From Maribacter cobaltidurans (lineage in GTDB: Bacteria > Bacteroidota > Bacteroidia > Flavobacteriales > Flavobacteriaceae), in contig NZ_CP022957.1 in the NCBI RefSeq assembly GCF_002269385.1, forward strand, positions 3,959,001-4,023,000: a stretch of DNA of 64,000 nucleotides. The letters run 5' to 3'. Of the stretch, positions 33,670 through 42,607 are shown in pieces. The notes beneath the pieces were generated by a model. It was not told the origin of the DNA and made no database searches. It worked only from the letters and a program-made list of their open reading frames with translations. Both the position numbers and the translations under genes were made by a program. Position 1 is the stretch's first letter. The number at the start of each line of letters is the position of its first letter.

Positions 33670-34638
33670 ATGTCTTTAGAGGTAGAGGAAAGACTTGAAA
33701 AGATTCCAGTTATCAATAAGGTAGTTAGGTTGTTGAAGACCATTAAATTACCTGGCCTTGAAGGACTTTCCCTTTACGATCTTTTGGAAATGTATGTTAA
33801 TGGGATAGTGCAGGGTGCACTGTCCTCTAGGGCGAGTGCCATTTCCTTTAGTCTTTTTATGGCCCTGTTTCCGCTATTGATTTTTATGGTTACCCTAGTG
33901 CCGTTCTTGGTGGATTATATTAGTATCCAAAATGAAAATTTTGAATTACAGTTTCAGCTTTTTTTGGAATCTTTTTTGCCAAATGCCACGGGAGATTACT
34001 TTGGGGATATATTTAGACAGATAAAGGACCAAAAAAGAGGAGGATTATTGTCCTCTGCTTTTTTACTTTCCATTTTTTTGGTTGCCAATGGGGTCAATTC
34101 CATTTTTGGAGGTTTTGAGACTAGTTATCATATTGAACTTAAGCGCAATTTTTTTAGACAATATTTATATGCGCTTATGGTAGGTCTTATTTTGGCCATT
34201 CTTATTATTGTGGGCTTTGTGGCCTATATCTATTTTGAGTTTTATGTCTTGGGTTATTTGACGGAGTTTGCCGCCAGACAGGGTGGTTATGTGCTCGACG
34301 AAGATGAGATTATTGGTGTACAAATAGCCAAAGTATTGTTTTTTATACTACTGTCTTATTTCACCACGGCAATTCTGTATTATTTTGGGACAAGGGAGGG
34401 GAAACAGGCACGATTTTTTTCAATTGGGGCATTGGTTACGACAGTTTTGTTTTTATTGACTTCTTACCTGTTCGGAATTTATGTGGAAAAATTTGCAAGA
34501 TATAACGAACTCTATGGTGCCTTGGGGGGATTATTGATATTAATGGTTTATATATGGTTAAATTCCAATATCTTGCTCCTTGGGTTTGAACTCAATGCAT
34601 CCCTAAATTCCTTACGCAAAATAAGCAAGCAAGAATGA
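33670..34638 (+). CDS. YihY/virulence factor BrkB family membrane protein
   Basis: A 322-residue inner-membrane protein with six membrane segments (first at about residues 60-85, last near 290). The N-terminal block SSRASAISFSLFMALFPLLIF is the family hallmark. Older labels call this ribonuclease BN; the sequence has no nuclease motif and the true RNase BN is a different protein, so that name should be avoided. Its stop overlaps the next start by four bases (ATGA). Confidence 0.88.
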   Translation: MSLEVEERLEKIPVINKVVRLLKTIKLPGLEGLSLYDLLEMYVNGIVQGALSSRASAISFSLFMALFPLLIFMVTLVPFLVDYISIQNENFELQFQLFLESFLPNATGDYFGDIFRQIKDQKRGGLLSSAFLLSIFLVANGVNSIFGGFETSYHIELKRNFFRQYLYALMVGLILAILIIVGFVAYIYFEFYVLGYLTEFAARQGGYVLDEDEIIGVQIAKVLFFILLSYFTTAILYYFGTREGKQARFFSIGALVTTVLFLLTSYLFGIYVEKFARYNELYGALGGLLILMVYIWLNSNILLLGFELNASLNSLRKISKQE

Positions 34639-35075
34639 TACAACATAAAACAGTCCTTTTTTTATTTTTCTTATTTTTTGGAATGGTCTTCGTTTCTGCA
34701 CAGTCGGTTTTTGGAAGATGGAAAACTATCGATGACCGTACGGGGAAACCTAAGGGAATCATCAATATATACAAGAAAGACGGTCAAATGTACGGCTATG
34801 TAGAAAAAATTCTGGAGGAAGGAAAAGAGGATGCAGTCTGTATTAAATGCGAAGGAGAGCTAAAGGACGAGCCCATTGTGGGCATGGAAATAATAAAAGG
34901 TGGGAAGAAGCATGATGACGGGGAATGGAAGGGCAAACATCTTTTTGATCCTGAACAGGCAATGACCTTCAGGTTTAAAATTTGGCTCAACCCTGATAAC
35001 AAGAATGAGTTAAAAGTACGAGGATATTTGGCTTTTCTTTATAGGACACAAACTTGGCTAAGGGTGGAAGGGTAA
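34635..35075 (+). CDS. DUF2147 domain protein, exported
   Basis: A 146-residue protein with a signal peptide (about residues 1-22, ending VSAQ) followed by one DUF2147 beta-barrel-like domain: GRWKTIDDRTGKPKG, then MYGYVEKIL, two Cys (CIKCEG) and GMEIIKG. The domain is lipocalin-like in shape and occurs widely in Proteobacteria and Bacteroidota with no proven function. Located between yihY and priA with overlap to the first and five bases to the second. Confidence 0.82.
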   Translation: MIQHKTVLFLFFLFFGMVFVSAQSVFGRWKTIDDRTGKPKGIINIYKKDGQMYGYVEKILEEGKEDAVCIKCEGELKDEPIVGMEIIKGGKKHDDGEWKGKHLFDPEQAMTFRFKIWLNPDNKNELKVRGYLAFLYRTQTWLRVEG

Positions 35076-35080
35076 GAAAT

Positions 35081-37534
35081 ATGGAGTATTTTGTCAATGT
35101 TATTTTGCCCATTCCCTTAGAGCGGCACTTTACCTACAGCGTAACTCCAGAAGAAGCCAAAGTACTAGAGCCGGGTATGCGCGTGTCCGTTCCCTTTGGT
35201 AAATCAAAAATCTATACGGCCCTAGTGCTTAAAGTACACAACAATCCACCTGAAGTGTACGAGGCAAAGGAGATTGACCAAATATTGGACGAGTTCCCCA
35301 TTGTAAATTCAATTCAGTTACAGCATTGGGAATGGATTGCCAATTATTATATGTGCACATTGGGGGAAGTTATGAGAAGTGCACTTCCATCCGCATTTTT
35401 GTTGGAAAGTGAGACCTTGATTCTTAGAAACTCGGAGGCCGATGTTGATGAAAATCAGTTAAAGGATGATGAGTTTTTGGTGTATGAGGCCTTACAGCAC
35501 CAATCAATACTCAAGGTACATGAGGTATCGGCCATTGTGGAAAGAAAAAATGTACTTCCGGTGCTAAACCGACTTCTGGATAAAAATATTATTTACCTAA
35601 AAGAGGAAGTCTATGAGCAATACAAGCCTAAACTTGTAAAATATGTAAAGTTAGGCAAAGAGTATTTGTCCGATCAAGCCTTGGAAGCTTTACTGGAAAC
35701 GCTATCCAGGGCACCAAAACAAAGTCAGGTGGTACTTTCCTTATTTCAATTACAGGGTAATAATAAGAAACCGATTTCCGTAGCAGATCTGGAAAAGTAT
35801 AGCAATAGCTCAAAGGCTGTTATTGGAGCTTTGGTTGAAAAAGGTATTTTGGAGGAATATTATATCCAAAAAGACCGAATTAATTATGAAGGAGGCGAAA
35901 ATTCGGAAATAAAAAAGCTAAACGAATATCAATTACAGGCTTTGGCAGATATTCAAAGTTCCTTTAAGAATGATAAGGTGACCCTTTTAAAGGGTGTCAC
36001 ATCCTCGGGAAAAACAGAAGTATATGTAAAGTTAATCAGTGACTATATTGATAAAGGGAAACAGATTCTCTACTTACTCCCTGAAATTGCACTTACCACA
36101 CAGTTGATTTCGCGATTACAGGATTATTTTGGGGAACGGATATCGGTATTTCATTCCAAATATAATATTCAGGAACGGGTAGAGGTGTGGAACAATGTTT
36201 TGAAGGAAGCCCCAAAAGCCCAAATTGTAATAGGCGCGCGGTCATCCTTGTTTTTGCCATTTAACAATTTGGGGTTGATTATTGTGGATGAGGAACATGA
36301 AGGTTCCTTTAAGCAGTTTGATCCGGCACCAAGATACCATGCGAGGGATGCGGCCATAGTTCTGGCGAATTTGCATAAGTCGCAGATTCTTTTAGGTTCC
36401 GCTACACCCAGTATTGAAAGTTATTATAATGCACGGCAAGGTAAGTATGGCTATGCCGAAATAAATAGACGTTTTGGTAATGTGCTTATGCCCGATATGG
36501 AGTTGGTGGATTTCAAGGAGGCACTTCGTAAAAAACGGGTAAAAGGTCATTTTTCCGAAAGATTATTGGAAGAAATTGAAGAAAGTCTGGGCAATGGTGA
36601 GCAAATCATACTTTTTCAGAACAGACGAGGGTTTGCTCCGGTATTGGAATGTCTTACCTGTGGTCATACGCCACAGTGCTCCAACTGTGACGTTACACTG
36701 ACGTACCATCAATACAAGAAACAACTTCGATGTCATTATTGCGGTTATCATACTGCGTTGCCCGAAAGCTGTGAGGCATGCGGTAGTCCGGAACTGGATA
36801 CTAAGGGATTTGGAACGGAACAAGTAGAGGGGGAGGTGAATAAACTTTTTCCCGAGGCCAAAGTAGGGCGTATGGATTTGGATACGACAAGGGGAAAACA
36901 TGCCTATGAAAAAATAATCACGGCTTTTGAACAACAGGAAATGGATATTTTGGTGGGTACACAGATGCTTACCAAAGGGCTGGATTTTAGGAATGTAAGT
37001 TTAGTAGGGGTCATGAACGCTGATTCACTTTTGAATTTTCCGGATTATAGAGCTCATGAAAGAACATTTCAAATGTTGACCCAGGTATCAGGTCGGGCAG
37101 GACGTACCCAAAAAAGAGGCAAGGTTATCATTCAAACCTATAATCCTTACCATCAAATTCTAAAACAAGTGACTACCGGGGATTATGAAACCATGTTCAT
37201 GGAACAGGTATATGAAAGAGAACAGTATAAATACCCACCTTTAAACCGAATAATCAAAATAACCTTTAAACACAAGAATTATAATACACTAAATGAAGCC
37301 GCTGAGTGGTTCAGCGGGGCCCTAAGAACTCATTTTGGAGGTACGGTTTTGGGACCGGAGTTCCCGCCCATTTCAAGAATTAGGAATCAGTACTTAAAAA
37401 ATATACTGGTCAAGATAGATAAGAGTGAATCTCTAGGAAAAACAAAGAGAAATATAAGAAGGATAGAGAAATCCTTCAATTCCATTTCAATGTACCGGAG
37501 CGTTCGTGTTATTTACAATGTAGACCATATTTAA
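35081..37534 (+). CDS. priA: Primosomal protein N' (replication restart helicase)
   Basis: Restarts stalled replication forks. The ATG at 35081 gives 817 residues; the frame extends to 35054 but that would overlap the DUF2147 gene. Features: N-terminal 3'-DNA-binding domain, Walker A TSSGKT near residue 306, DEEH box near 403, the zinc-binding Cys cluster CLTCGHTPQCSNCDVT with CHYCG and CEACG (about 524-568), and helicase motif VSGRAGRTQKRG. It ends at a strong hairpin terminator. Confidence 0.95.
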   Translation: MEYFVNVILPIPLERHFTYSVTPEEAKVLEPGMRVSVPFGKSKIYTALVLKVHNNPPEVYEAKEIDQILDEFPIVNSIQLQHWEWIANYYMCTLGEVMRSALPSAFLLESETLILRNSEADVDENQLKDDEFLVYEALQHQSILKVHEVSAIVERKNVLPVLNRLLDKNIIYLKEEVYEQYKPKLVKYVKLGKEYLSDQALEALLETLSRAPKQSQVVLSLFQLQGNNKKPISVADLEKYSNSSKAVIGALVEKGILEEYYIQKDRINYEGGENSEIKKLNEYQLQALADIQSSFKNDKVTLLKGVTSSGKTEVYVKLISDYIDKGKQILYLLPEIALTTQLISRLQDYFGERISVFHSKYNIQERVEVWNNVLKEAPKAQIVIGARSSLFLPFNNLGLIIVDEEHEGSFKQFDPAPRYHARDAAIVLANLHKSQILLGSATPSIESYYNARQGKYGYAEINRRFGNVLMPDMELVDFKEALRKKRVKGHFSERLLEEIEESLGNGEQIILFQNRRGFAPVLECLTCGHTPQCSNCDVTLTYHQYKKQLRCHYCGYHTALPESCEACGSPELDTKGFGTEQVEGEVNKLFPEAKVGRMDLDTTRGKHAYEKIITAFEQQEMDILVGTQMLTKGLDFRNVSLVGVMNADSLLNFPDYRAHERTFQMLTQVSGRAGRTQKRGKVIIQTYNPYHQILKQVTTGDYETMFMEQVYEREQYKYPPLNRIIKITFKHKNYNTLNEAAEWFSGALRTHFGGTVLGPEFPPISRIRNQYLKNILVKIDKSESLGKTKRNIRRIEKSFNSISMYRSVRVIYNVDHI

Positions 37535-37537
37535 AAA

Positions 37538-37563
37538 CAAAAACCGCCTTTTGGCGGTTTTTA
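37538..37563. terminator. Terminator after priA (and convergent LytTR gene)
   Basis: AAAACCGCC TTTT GGCGGTTTTT hairpin with T run on one side and A run on the other. Confidence 0.85.
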
Positions 37564-37591
37564 ATAAGTAATCGTATTCCATAAGCAACTT

Positions 37592-38284
37592 TTATACATT
37601 GCTCAAGGCTTCGGCCAATTCCGTTTTCTTGTTCCTACTTAAAGGAATAGAACGGCCACTTACCTCTACGTTTTTACTGTTGAATTTTTCCACTTTTTCC
37701 AAGTTCACTATATAGGACTTGTGAATTCTTAGGAATTTATCTTCCGGCAATTGTTTTTCGAAAGATTTCATTGTTGATAAAATTACGATGTTGGCCTCGT
37801 CGGTTACTAATTTAATGTAATCTCCCAGTGCCTCGATCCATTTAATATCGTTCAGGATAACCTTCCTTTTCTTAAGGTTACTTTTAACGAAGATGTGCTC
37901 CTCGTCCTCATGCACCCTATTCATTTGCTCGTATTTGGCTACAGCTCTCTTAACAGAGGCATCAAAGCGAGCCATTGTAATAGGCTTGTGTAGGTAATCT
38001 GTTACATCGTAATCAAATGCTTTTAGAGCATAATCCGGTTTACCTGTAATTAAAATGACTTGAGGACTGTTATCCAAGGATTCAAGTAGGTCGAATCCTG
38101 TAATGATTGGCATCTCAACATCTAAAAAAATCAAATCGATTTCGTTGTTCTTGATACCGTTTTTAGCTTCAATGGCATTACTGTACTCTGCCACCATAGC
38201 TAGGTTCGGGTGGTTGTTTACCAACTTGGCGACTGCCATGCGCTGCATGGACGAATCGTCAACGATAATACTTCTTAACTTCAT
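37592..38284 (-). CDS. LytTR family DNA-binding response regulator
   Basis: A 230-residue regulator with a receiver domain (residues 3-120; acidic pair in VDDSS at 8-9, phospho-acceptor Asp in FLDVEMP near 54, Lys in ITGKPDY near 80) and a LytTR DNA-binding domain (about 130-228, with SNLKKRKVILNDIKWIEALGDY and RIHKSYIVNLEKVEKF). No histidine kinase adjoins it, so it is an orphan; LytTR kinases are usually LytS-type proteins elsewhere. Targets unknown. Confidence 0.92.
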   Translation of the reverse strand: MKLRSIIVDDSSMQRMAVAKLVNNHPNLAMVAEYSNAIEAKNGIKNNEIDLIFLDVEMPIITGFDLLESLDNSPQVILITGKPDYALKAFDYDVTDYLHKPITMARFDASVKRAVAKYEQMNRVHEDEEHIFVKSNLKKRKVILNDIKWIEALGDYIKLVTDEANIVILSTMKSFEKQLPEDKFLRIHKSYIVNLEKVEKFNSKNVEVSGRSIPLSRNKKTELAEALSNV

Positions 38285-38488
38285 AAGGGCTGATTTGTGG
38301 GGTTAAATCATCGACAAATTACCGAAAAAACACGTTCAACTGCAACAAAAGATGTAAACAATGCTTTCCTTATTGTATAGATGGCAATGATCATAGGTTA
38401 TTAAGATTTGGTTTTACGTTTTTAAATATTTCTTCCTAGCTATAACGAAGAATTTCTTCATTTCTTATATTTATTTTAAAATAATGGC

Positions 38489-38496
38489 TATTTTTG
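38489..38496 (+). promoter_or_regulatory. -7 box of the rpsF operon
   Basis: TATTTTTG, a full match to TANNTTTG, 24 bases before the chosen rpsF start. The position also argues that the ATG at 38484 inside it is not the translation start. Confidence 0.5.
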
Positions 38497-38520
38497 CACT
38501 CCTTAAAATAAAATATAATA

Positions 38521-38861
38521 TGAACCATTACGAAACTGTTTTCATTTTGAATCCCGTTCTATCTGATGTTCAGATAGAGGAAACAGTTAAGAAATTTGAG
38601 GATTTCTTAATTAACAATGGCGCCAAAATGGTTGCCAAGGAGAACTGGGGGCTAAAGAAATTGGCCTATCCTATCCAAAACAAAAAAAGTGGTTTTTACC
38701 ACTTGTTCGAATTCACTAGCACTGGTGAGGTAGTAATGCCTTACGAACAGGAGTTTAGAAGAGATGAGCGCGTTATGCGATTTTTGACCGTTAAATTGGA
38801 CAAACATGCAATTGCGTGGGCAGAAAAGAGAAGAGCAAGAAACAAAACCGCTAAAGCTTAA
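38521..38861 (+). CDS. rpsF: 30S ribosomal protein S6
   Basis: A 113-residue ribosomal protein. The frame opens at 38484, but those codons overlap the promoter and bacterial S6 begins MNHYETVFI, so the ATG at 38521 is the start. Core motif [20 protein letters not shown] and a Lys/Arg-rich tail ([12 protein letters not shown]). First gene of the rpsF-rpsR-rplI operon; rpsR follows after five bases. S6 and S18 bind each other on the 30S platform. Confidence 0.97.
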
Positions 38862-38866
38862 GAACT

Positions 38867-39163
38867 ATGGCAACATTACAACAACAGGCAAAAGGTAAAA
38901 AAGATGGGGAGATCAGGTATCTAACCCCATTGAACATTGAAACCAACACCAAGAAAAAGTACTGTAGATTCAAAAAATCAGGTATCAAATACATTGATTA
39001 CAAGGATGCAGACTTTTTAATGAAATTGGTGAACGAGCAAGGCAAATTATTACCAAGAAGACTTACGGGGACTTCCTTGAAGTATCAAAGGAAGGTGGCC
39101 CAAGCGGTAAAGAGGGCTCGTCATTTGGCACTGATGCCATATGTAGGTGATTTATTAAAATAA
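38867..39163 (+). CDS. rpsR: 30S ribosomal protein S18
   Basis: A 98-residue S18 with the conserved [17 protein letters not shown] block and the C-terminal [20 protein letters not shown] and RHLALMPYV. The N-terminal 20 residues are a charged, variable tail of the Bacteroidota type. Middle gene of the operon, 12 bases before rplI. Confidence 0.97.
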   Translation: MATLQQQAKGKKDGEIRYLTPLNIETNTKKKYCRFKKSGIKYIDYKDADFLMKLVNEQGKLLPRRLTGTSLKYQRKVAQAVKRARHLALMPYVGDLLK

Positions 39164-39175
39164 AAGAAAAGAATC

Positions 39176-39628
39176 ATGGAGCTTATATTAAAGGAAGACG
39201 TAGAGAACTTAGGTTTTAAAGACGATTTGGTGAGCGTTAAGAACGGATACGGTAGAAATTACCTTATACCTCAAGGCTTGGCGACCATGGCAACTCCATC
39301 GGCTAAAAAGGTTTTGGCCGAAAACCTAAAGCAAAGAGCCCACAAGGAGAAAAAAGTTGTGGACACTGCCAATAAAATTGCAGATGCCTTAAAGGCACTT
39401 GAATTGAAAATTACTGCTAAAACAGGTTCTGCCGATAAATTATTCGGTTCTGTTACCAACGGTGATTTGGCAGATGCAATAGCAAAAGAAGGTCATACTA
39501 TCGAGAAGAAGTTCATTAGCATTCAAGGAGGTTCCGTTAAAAGGACCGGACCTTATAATGCGCAGATCAGACTTCACAGAGAGGTAGTGGTAGACTTTCC
39601 TTTTGAAGTTATTGCCGAGCAAAATTAA
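39176..39628 (+). CDS. rplI: 50S ribosomal protein L9
   Basis: A 150-residue L9 with the N-terminal rRNA-binding domain (LILKEDVENLGFKDDLVSVKNGYGRNYLIPQG, given here in part as GYGRNYLIPQG), a connecting helix and the C-terminal domain. Last gene of the operon; a hairpin terminator follows within 25 bases of the stop. Confidence 0.97.
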   Translation: MELILKEDVENLGFKDDLVSVKNGYGRNYLIPQGLATMATPSAKKVLAENLKQRAHKEKKVVDTANKIADALKALELKITAKTGSADKLFGSVTNGDLADAIAKEGHTIEKKFISIQGGSVKRTGPYNAQIRLHREVVVDFPFEVIAEQN

Positions 39629-39648
39629 ATTGATATTTAAAGACTGTA

Positions 39649-39680
39649 TAAGCCTTTCAGGAAACTGAAGGGCTTATTTG
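39649..39680 (+). terminator. Terminator of the rpsF operon
   Basis: Stem TAAGCCTTTCAG / CTGAAGGGCTTA with a GAAA loop (one G-U pair), followed by TTTG. The T tract is short. Confidence 0.7.
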
Positions 39681-39711
39681 TTTATAATGGTCAAATACTA
39701 AAATTAGACTT

Positions 39712-40188
39712 TTGAAATACGAAAGACTTACAAAGGAACAGTTAGAGGAATTACACCCGGAATTCATCAATTTCCTGGCTACCCAGTCCATAGACAAGGC
39801 AGAATGGGATGACATAAAACAGAACAAGCCCAAAGTGGCCGAAGAGGAATTGGACATATTCAGCGATTTGGTTTGGGAAGGAGTACTGACCAAAGTGGAA
39901 TATTTGGAAAATATTTCTGCCCAGCAGATGCATCTTTTTTATTTGACAGAAAAGGAAATGAAACTCATCGCAGTGAAAATTATGAATCCGGAAATAGATT
40001 TGACCACGAAAGTAGGTTTCGATTGGTTCAGGAAAAACTGGCAATCCGATTTTGTGGAATATATGACTGCTGCCAAAGCCTATTCCGAGGAGCCTAACCA
40101 GGATAAGTTTGAATTGATTAAACAAGGGGCTGTAATCACCAAAGGAGAATTATATCAGTGGTTTGATAAAGTAATCGTAGCCCCCTGA
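39712..40188 (+). CDS. DUF6495-like conserved protein
   Basis: A 158-residue soluble protein that starts with TTG, the only start that keeps the conserved opening MKYERLTKEQLEELHPEF. It is acidic and helical, with QSIDKAEWDDIKQNKP and VAEEELDIFSDLVWEG. The residues DLVWEGVL and the C-terminal VITKGELYQWFDKV are typical of this flavobacterial family as I recall it. No catalytic motif; function unknown. It sits between the rplI terminator and the palindromic repeat. Confidence 0.65.
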   Translation: MKYERLTKEQLEELHPEFINFLATQSIDKAEWDDIKQNKPKVAEEELDIFSDLVWEGVLTKVEYLENISAQQMHLFYLTEKEMKLIAVKIMNPEIDLTTKVGFDWFRKNWQSDFVEYMTAAKAYSEEPNQDKFELIKQGAVITKGELYQWFDKVIVAP

Positions 40189-40256
40189 ACCCCCAAAGAG
40201 GAAACAAGATTCTAAGATAGTGTCTCCGCTCCTTTGGAGGGGATTAAGGGGAGGCT
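40182..40256. repeat. Imperfect palindromic intergenic repeat
   Basis: Left arm GCCCCCTGAACCCCCAAAGAGG-type sequence (40181-40202) and right arm CCTTTGGAGGGGATTAAGGGGAGGC (40231-40255, first part CCTTTGGAGGGG) form an imperfect inverted repeat around a central 28 bases. C-run/G-run arms of this kind occur as dispersed palindromes in flavobacterial genomes; only this copy is in the window. No ORF or transposase is attached. The right arm supplies a TTTG that fits the -33 element of hisS. Confidence 0.6.
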
Positions 40257-40264
40257 TATATTTG
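40233..40264 (+). promoter_or_regulatory. hisS promoter (TTTG - 20 - TATATTTG)
   Basis: TTTG at 40233-40236 and TATATTTG at 40257-40264 with a 20-base spacer match the Bacteroidota housekeeping consensus (TTG, N17-23, TANNTTTG). The start codon at 40282 is only 17 bases after the box, so the leader is about ten bases. The -33 element lies in the repeat arm. Confidence 0.6.
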
Positions 40265-40281
40265 CACTTCATAAAATATTC

Positions 40282-42027
40282 ATGGCACAAAAACCATCCA
40301 TACCCAAAGGAACCCGCGATTTTACACCTTCAGAGGTCGTGAAGCGAAACTATATTTTTGATATCGTCAAAAAGCATTTTCAGACTTTTGGTTTTCAGCC
40401 TATAGAAACGCCATCATTTGAGAACTCGGAAACCTTAATGGGTAAGTATGGAGATGAAGGAGACCGACTGATTTTTAAGATTTTGAATTCTGGTGATTAT
40501 TTTGAAAAATTTGCTAGGGATATTATGGAATCTGGTGATTTAAGAAATATTCTCAATGAAAAACTTCAATCATTTTGTTCAGATATAGATTTGCAACTTG
40601 GAGAGAAAATTAGACAAAAGGTTTTAAAGTTTAGTGATTATAATAACAATCAATTTGTAAGTAATACTTATGACTTACATTTTAATTTTTTTACTGAAAA
40701 TTTGAATTCTCGTTTCCAGAATGTTTATTCAATTGCAACTAATGAGTATAAGCATCATTTAATTTCTTGGTCATTTACAGCAATTCGTCAGGGCAGATTA
40801 AGAAATGAAAACATTTCGAATTTTGTTTCTGATGATGTTTTCAATTTTGATTTATCCGATTTTCCTTTTGATGCATTATATGTTGAAACAGTTAAAAAAC
40901 TAATATCAAAACAATTAACGCCCGAAATATCCGAAAAAGCCCTACGATATGATTTAACCGTACCTTTTGCCCGATATGTGGTGATGCACCAAAACGAACT
41001 TGATTTCCCATTTAAGCGCTATCAGATACAGCCTGTCTGGCGTGCGGATAGGCCTCAAAAGGGACGATTTAGGGAATTTTATCAGTGTGATGCCGATGTG
41101 GTAGGTTCCGATTCCTTATTACAGGAAGTAGAACTTATTCAATTGTATGATACCGTATTCACTGATTTAAAATTGGAAGGGGTTACCATAAAATTGAACA
41201 ACCGTAAAATTTTGGCCGGTATTGCCGAAGTTATTGGGGCCAAGGATTTGCTGATTGATTTCACGGTGGCCTTGGATAAATTGGATAAGATAGGGGAGGA
41301 CGGTGTTAAGAAAGAAATGCTATCCAAGGGTATTTCTGAGTCCGCCATTGAAAAAGCATCGCCTTTATTTAATTTGAGCGGCAGTAATGCAGACCAATTG
41401 GAAAGATTGGAAGAGCTGCTCAAAGATTCTGAAGAGGGCAGCAAAGGTGTATCAGAGCTTCGGTTTATTATGGAGACCATTACTAGCCTAGGATTGCAAT
41501 CAGCCAAATTGGTTATTGATGTTACTTTGGCCAGAGGTCTTAACTATTATACTGGTGCTATTTTTGAGGTTGGTGCTCCAGAAGGAGTTTCTATGGGGTC
41601 CATTGGAGGTGGTGGTAGATATGACGACCTTACCGGAATATTCGGACTACCCAATGTAAGCGGGGTAGGTATTTCCTTTGGCTTGGACAGAATTTATTTG
41701 GTATTGGAAGAACTAGGTCTTTTTCCAGAGGCTATAGACCGCTCATTGGATGTCCTTTGCCTTAATTTTGGAACCAAGGAAGGCCTGGCGGCCTTAAAGT
41801 TGACTACGGTCCTAAGAAAGCATGGAGTAAAGGCGGATTTGTATCCTTCGGATGCCAAGCTCAACAAACAGTTCAAGTATGCGAACAATCGCAATGTCCC
41901 TTATGTGATTCTATTGGGAACGGAAGAGTTGAACAACAACTCTTTCGTGGTAAAACATATGGAGAGCGGTAAACAAACTACATTTGCGCTTTCTGAAGTG
42001 GAAACGTTCATAGGAGGTTTACGCTAA
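40282..42027 (+). CDS. hisS: Histidyl-tRNA synthetase with a large in-frame insertion
   Basis: Charges tRNA-His. The frame is open from 40234 but [14 protein letters not shown] at 40282 is the family start; this gives 581 residues, against about 455-470 for related flavobacterial enzymes. Standard parts are present: motif 1 region near residue 40, motif 2 ([21 protein letters not shown], here [10 protein letters not shown]) near 255, HisA motif [13 protein letters not shown] near 415 and the anticodon-binding domain from about 475. Residues about 74-211 replace a loop normally some 20 residues long. The insertion is about 26% G+C by hand count, while the flanks are about 40-43%. The last nine bases overlap the convergent NUDIX gene. 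Confidence 0.93.
   Translation: MAQKPSIPKGTRDFTPSEVVKRNYIFDIVKKHFQTFGFQPIETPSFENSETLMGKYGDEGDRLIFKILNSGDYFEKFARDIMESGDLRNILNEKLQSFCSDIDLQLGEKIRQKVLKFSDYNNNQFVSNTYDLHFNFFTENLNSRFQNVYSIATNEYKHHLISWSFTAIRQGRLRNENISNFVSDDVFNFDLSDFPFDALYVETVKKLISKQLTPEISEKALRYDLTVPFARYVVMHQNELDFPFKRYQIQPVWRADRPQKGRFREFYQCDADVVGSDSLLQEVELIQLYDTVFTDLKLEGVTIKLNNRKILAGIAEVIGAKDLLIDFTVALDKLDKIGEDGVKKEMLSKGISESAIEKASPLFNLSGSNADQLERLEELLKDSEEGSKGVSELRFIMETITSLGLQSAKLVIDVTLARGLNYYTGAIFEVGAPEGVSMGSIGGGGRYDDLTGIFGLPNVSGVGISFGLDRIYLVLEELGLFPEAIDRSLDVLCLNFGTKEGLAALKLTTVLRKHGVKADLYPSDAKLNKQFKYANNRNVPYVILLGTEELNNNSFVVKHMESGKQTTFALSEVETFIGGLR
40501..40914 (+). other. AT-rich foreign-looking insertion within hisS
   Basis: A 138-codon stretch between the conserved NSGDY and [14 protein letters not shown] blocks. 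It is Asn/Phe/Ser-rich, stop-free and in frame, with codon choice strongly biased to AT-ending codons unlike the rest of the gene. It contains no intein splice residues and no recognised domain. It falls in the loop between two strands of the class II catalytic fold, just before the LRYDLT strand that borders the active site. Confidence 0.8.
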
Positions 42028-42567
42028 CTTTTTAACTTCAGCTAAGATAGTTTTGTAATAGTCCGATGAATGGGGTACGTACTTTTTTGATTTCTCCTCG
42101 TTGCCCAACTCCTCTTCAAATTGGGTGATGGAAACTAGTTTTAAATCCTCCACTTCACTTTCCTGTTTGGTAAGGTTTTCCAAAGACACTCGTAATTCGA
42201 CTAGAAATGTATGATGAAATTCACAGTCGATAAGTGATTCTGAATGCTTTTGAACCGATTTAAATATTCCAATTTTATGTAAATCAGAAGGTTTTATTTT
42301 TAGACCTATTTCCTCTTCTATTTCTCGGACTGCGGATATTTTAATGTTCTCACCGGCCCCAACATGTCCGGCAACGGAAACGTCCCAAAGCAGGGGGTAG
42401 GTATCTTTGTCCTTGCCTCTTTGTTGGATTAGGATTTGGCCATTGGGAGTATAAAACCATACATGCACAGTAGGATGGAATAAACCCTTTTGATGTGCCT
42501 GGGATTTCATAAGGGAAATACCTTTGTACTTCCCTTCTTCGTCCAAAATGTCTACAAGCTCGTCCAT
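42019..42567 (-). CDS. NUDIX hydrolase
   Basis: A 182-residue hydrolase. The NUDIX box is seen as [23 protein letters not shown] near residue 67-89 (G-x5-E-x7-REVEEE-G pattern; quoted part [18 protein letters not shown]), and the N-terminal part ([15 protein letters not shown]) resembles isopentenyl-diphosphate isomerase-like or YfcD-like NUDIX proteins. The exact substrate is not clear. It converges on hisS with a nine-base overlap. Confidence 0.85.
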   Translation of the reverse strand: MDELVDILDEEGKYKGISLMKSQAHQKGLFHPTVHVWFYTPNGQILIQQRGKDKDTYPLLWDVSVAGHVGAGENIKISAVREIEEEIGLKIKPSDLHKIGIFKSVQKHSESLIDCEFHHTFLVELRVSLENLTKQESEVEDLKLVSITQFEEELGNEEKSKKYVPHSSDYYKTILAEVKKLA

Positions 42568-42576
42568 ATAAAAAAT

Positions 42577-42598
42577 AAACCCGCCAATGGGCGGGTTT
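42577..42598 (-). terminator. Terminator after the M42 peptidase gene
   Basis: Stem AAACCCGCC/GGCGGGTTT with loop of four; followed on the minus strand by TATTTTTTAT. It separates the peptidase gene from the NUDIX gene. Confidence 0.8.
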
Positions 42599-42607
42599 TA
42601 CTATTAG

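Noticed and set aside
40182..40256. Insertion sequence end
   Set aside because: No transposase, no direct repeats seen; it is a short palindrome only.
40501..40914. Intein or intron within hisS
   Set aside because: No Cys/Ser at the first position, no His-Asn at the end with a following Cys/Ser/Thr, and the sequence is open in frame throughout, so nothing indicates splicing.
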